Shown one piece after another: positions 11,499 through 13,709 of a DNA stretch of 13,709 nucleotides. Positions within the stretch are counted from its first letter, which is position 1; each line of letters begins with the position of its first letter. The stretch is from CBFCZU01 sp965602635 (GTDB taxonomy: Bacteria > Planctomycetota > Phycisphaerae > SM23-33): contig CBFCZU010000117.1 of assembly GCA_965602635.1 (NCBI GenBank), positions 1-13,709 of the forward strand, given 5' to 3'. The translations under genes and the position numbers were made by a program. The notes under the pieces were generated by a model that was not told the DNA's origin, ran no database searches, and saw nothing but the letters and a program-made list of their open reading frames with translations.

Positions 11499-13709
11499 TT
11501 GGACGTCCTGGCCGACCTGAACGAGCAGCAGCGCCGCGCAGTTGCCCACGTCGACGGGCCCCTGCTGGTCCTGGCGGGGGCGGGCTCGGGGAAGACCCGG
11601 GTCATCACCCGCCGCATCGCCAACCTGGTCAACCAGGGCGTCCCGCCGCAGAACATCCTCGCCATCACCTTCACCAACAAGGCCGCCGGCGAAATGGTCC
11701 AGCGAGCCAGGGACCTCGGCGTGCCCCGAAGGGCGACCATATGCACCTTCCACTCCCTCTGCGCCAGGCTGCTGCGTGAGTTCGCCGACGGGGCCGGCTT
11801 GGCCCGCGACTACTCCATATACGACTCCGACGACCAGCTCGCCTGCGTCCGCGACGCCCTCAAGCGGCTGGAGATGCCGCCCGCCAACTTCCCCCCGGGC
11901 CCGGTCCACTCGGCCATCTCCCGCGCCAAGAACGCCCTCCAGGACCCCCAGGCCTTCGCCGCCGAGAACACCGACTTCTACGGCCAGGCCGTCGCGAAGG
12001 CCTACGCCGCATACCAGAAGATCCTCGCCGCCAACCACGCCCTCGACTTCGACGACCTGCTGATGCGGATGGCCTTTCTCATGCGCGACCGCCCCGAGGT
12101 CCGTGCCGCCCTGGCCCAGCGGTACCTCTACATCCTGATCGACGAGTACCAGGACACCAACCACGCTCAGTACGTCATCGCTCACGGCATCGCCCTCGAC
12201 CATGAGAACATCTGCGCCACCGGCGACCCCGACCAGAGCATCTACGCCTGGCGCGGGGCCGACATCAGGAACATCCTCGAATTCGAGGCCGACTACCCTA
12301 ACGCCGTCGTCGTCCGCCTGGAGCAGAACTACCGCTCGCGCGAGCCGATCCTCTCGGCGGCGGGGACCCTCATCGCCCACAACAGCCAGCGAAAGCGCAA
12401 GGCCCTCCTGGCCACGCGCGGCGGCGGGCAGGAGGTCCAGGTCGCCCGCCTGGGCGACGAGCACGCCGAGGCCGACGAGGTCGCCGCGATCGTCACCCGC
12501 CTCGCCGCCGAGGAGTCGCTGCGGTACAGCGACGTGGCCGTCTTCTACCGCGTCAACGCGCTGTCGCGGCTGCTGGAGGCGGCCTTCCGCCGGGCCGGCA
12601 TCCCCTACCAGATCGCCCGCGGAGTGGAGTTCTTCAACCGCAAGGAGATCAAGGACGCCCTGGCGTACCTGCGGCTGCTGATCAACGCCGCCGATGACGT
12701 CTCCTGCCGGCGGGTGATCAACGTCCCGGCGCGCGGCATCGGGTCGGTGACGCTGGGCCGCCTGGCCGAAGCCGCCGAGGCGCGGGGCGTGTCGCTGCTG
12801 GCGGCCTGCGGCGATCCGGCCGCCGCCGGGTTGGGCAAGGCGCCCGCCGCCAAGGTCGCCGCCTTCGCCAAGCTCATCTCCGAGCTATCCGGCGAGCCGG
12901 CCTCGCCCGTCCGCCCCATCGTCGAGAGCGTCATCGCACGCACCGGACTGGAGGCCGCCCTCCGCAAGGACGAAGACCAGCGACAGGCCCTCCGCAACGT
13001 CGAGGAGCTCGTCACGTCCGCGGCCGAGTTCGACACCGACAACCCCGACGCCGGCCTGGCGGAGTACCTCCAGATGGTCAGCCTCGTCAGCGACGTTGAC
13101 TCGGTTGACCCCGCGGCCGGGGCCGTCACCTTCATGACACTCCACGCCGCCAAGGGGCTCGAGTTCCCCTCGGTCATCATGATCGGCTGCGAGGAGGGGC
13201 TGCTGCCCTTCAGCCGCGGCGACGGGCGGGTCAGCGACCTCGAGGAGGAGCGGCGGCTGGCCTTCGTCGGCATGACGCGTGCCCGCGACCGGCTGTTCCT
13301 GATCTCGGCGCGGTACCGACGGCTCCGCGGCCTCCAGACCAGGCAGGTGGACTCGCAGTTCCTCCGCGAGATCGGCGATCGTGGCGTCAGTCGGATCGAC
13401 AAGTCGCCGCCGGAGGCTTCGCCGCGCCGGCGCCCGGTCTCGGTGGAGGAGTTCAACCGCCGCGGGCGCGGGCGGTTCGACCAGGACGCCACCGAGCGGG
13501 CCATCATCGAGGCCATGGAGGCGGCCGAGACGCTGCCCGAGGCCTTCGCCGCCCTTCGCGCCGGGAGGCGGGTCCGCAGCCGGAAGTTCGGGCCCGGCAC
13601 CGTCCGCGAAATCTCATTCGACGGCACGCGGACACGGGCCGTCGTCCAGTTCGACCGGGGCGGGCCCAAGACGCTCATCCTCGAGCAAGCCCACCTGGAG
13701 CCACTGTGA
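11499..13709 (+). CDS. UvrD/PcrA-type superfamily 1A DNA helicase
   Basis: From TTG 11499 the product is 736 residues, normal for PcrA/UvrD (about 720-740). Superfamily 1A motifs are all present: the Q-motif region LNEQQRRAV (7-15), Walker A AGAGSGKT (26-33), motif Ia ITFTNKAAGEM, Walker B LIDEYQD (213-219), motif III GDPDQSIYAWRGA (242-254), motif IV RLEQNYRS (273-280), motif V TLHAAKGLEF (547-556) and motif VI EEERRLAFVGMTRARDRL (582-599). The C-terminus, KFGPGTV...VVQF...KTLILEQAHLEPL (about 696-736), matches the Tudor-like domain by which PcrA/UvrD contacts RNA polymerase. The enzyme is an ATP-driven 3'-5' helicase for nucleotide-excision repair and conflict resolution. I chose TTG 11499 because relatives begin with 'MD.L..LN..Q..AV' there and AAGGAG lies upstream; GTG 11421 or ATG 11430 would add 23-26 unrelated residues. 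The stop codon is the last three bases of the window. Confidence 0.93.
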   Translation: MDVLADLNEQQRRAVAHVDGPLLVLAGAGSGKTRVITRRIANLVNQGVPPQNILAITFTNKAAGEMVQRARDLGVPRRATICTFHSLCARLLREFADGAGLARDYSIYDSDDQLACVRDALKRLEMPPANFPPGPVHSAISRAKNALQDPQAFAAENTDFYGQAVAKAYAAYQKILAANHALDFDDLLMRMAFLMRDRPEVRAALAQRYLYILIDEYQDTNHAQYVIAHGIALDHENICATGDPDQSIYAWRGADIRNILEFEADYPNAVVVRLEQNYRSREPILSAAGTLIAHNSQRKRKALLATRGGGQEVQVARLGDEHAEADEVAAIVTRLAAEESLRYSDVAVFYRVNALSRLLEAAFRRAGIPYQIARGVEFFNRKEIKDALAYLRLLINAADDVSCRRVINVPARGIGSVTLGRLAEAAEARGVSLLAACGDPAAAGLGKAPAAKVAAFAKLISELSGEPASPVRPIVESVIARTGLEAALRKDEDQRQALRNVEELVTSAAEFDTDNPDAGLAEYLQMVSLVSDVDSVDPAAGAVTFMTLHAAKGLEFPSVIMIGCEEGLLPFSRGDGRVSDLEEERRLAFVGMTRARDRLFLISARYRRLRGLQTRQVDSQFLREIGDRGVSRIDKSPPEASPRRRPVSVEEFNRRGRGRFDQDATERAIIEAMEAAETLPEAFAALRAGRRVRSRKFGPGTVREISFDGTRTRAVVQFDRGGPKTLILEQAHLEPL

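Noticed and set aside
9567..12464. A very long - strand open frame extending upstream from the S49 peptidase to 12464
   Set aside because: Bases 10596-12464 of it lie antisense to the UvrD-like helicase and in another frame across the HTH-receiver gene, with low-complexity GC-rich translation. The real start is ATG 10595 with a lipoprotein signal.
1..13709. A search for a new defence or secondary-metabolite system, tRNA or rRNA genes, or a phage module
   Set aside because: Apart from the solitary HicB-like protein and the housekeeping-type UvrD/PcrA helicase, no nuclease, toxin, transposase, integrase or synthase is encoded, and no tRNA-like cloverleaf was seen by eye.

Overview
The window is a GC-rich bacterial chromosomal segment with twelve protein-coding genes and no RNA genes that I can see. 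The lineage is most likely Planctomycetota. This is an inference from three things: the MerR/excisionase-type HTH plus receiver protein, the secreted HEAT-repeat protein ending in a Trp-rich tail, and hairpins of the 'GCACAGG...CCTGTGC' type that I recall as common in planctomycete genomes. No marker gene settles it.

Left block (1-4926), carbohydrate or small-molecule metabolism. A 5'-truncated amidohydrolase (1-723), a histidine-phosphatase-family protein (770-1426) and a full-length paralogue of the first amidohydrolase (1462-2760) run on the + strand with short gaps. Converging on them from the - strand are a secreted FG-GAP/VCBS beta-propeller protein resembling the propeller of PL11 rhamnogalacturonan lyases (2765-4129) and, upstream of it, a xylose-isomerase-like TIM-barrel isomerase/epimerase (4162-4926). 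Together they look like a small sugar-utilisation locus, but no substrate can be assigned.

Middle block (4927-7803). An AT-richer repeat-like spacer is followed on the - strand by a solitary HicB-type protein (5152-5373) and a YggS/PLPBP PLP-homeostasis protein (5428-6153). A divergent spacer separates yggS from a secreted HEAT-repeat protein on the + strand (6388-7803). That spacer contains a compact MITE-like element with 21-bp perfect terminal inverted repeats, two internal hairpins and a 9-11 bp flanking direct repeat. It sits exactly between two candidate divergent promoters. This is the most striking non-coding structure in the window.

Right block (7838-13709). On the - strand, in transcription order: an HTH-receiver regulator, a lipoprotein-type S49 peptidase (SppA-like), a zinc-ribbon/TM/VWA-like membrane protein whose possible GTG start overlaps the S49 stop, and a methyltetrahydrofolate:corrinoid methyltransferase. 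The last one terminates inside a degenerate ATCAGCT repeat. Divergent from this group, a complete UvrD/PcrA-type helicase runs to the last base of the window, probably from a TTG start.

I see no CRISPR array, phage module or obvious new defence system. The best leads are the MITE-like element between promoters, the histidine phosphatase whose RHG motif reads QHC, and the duplicated amidohydrolases around it.
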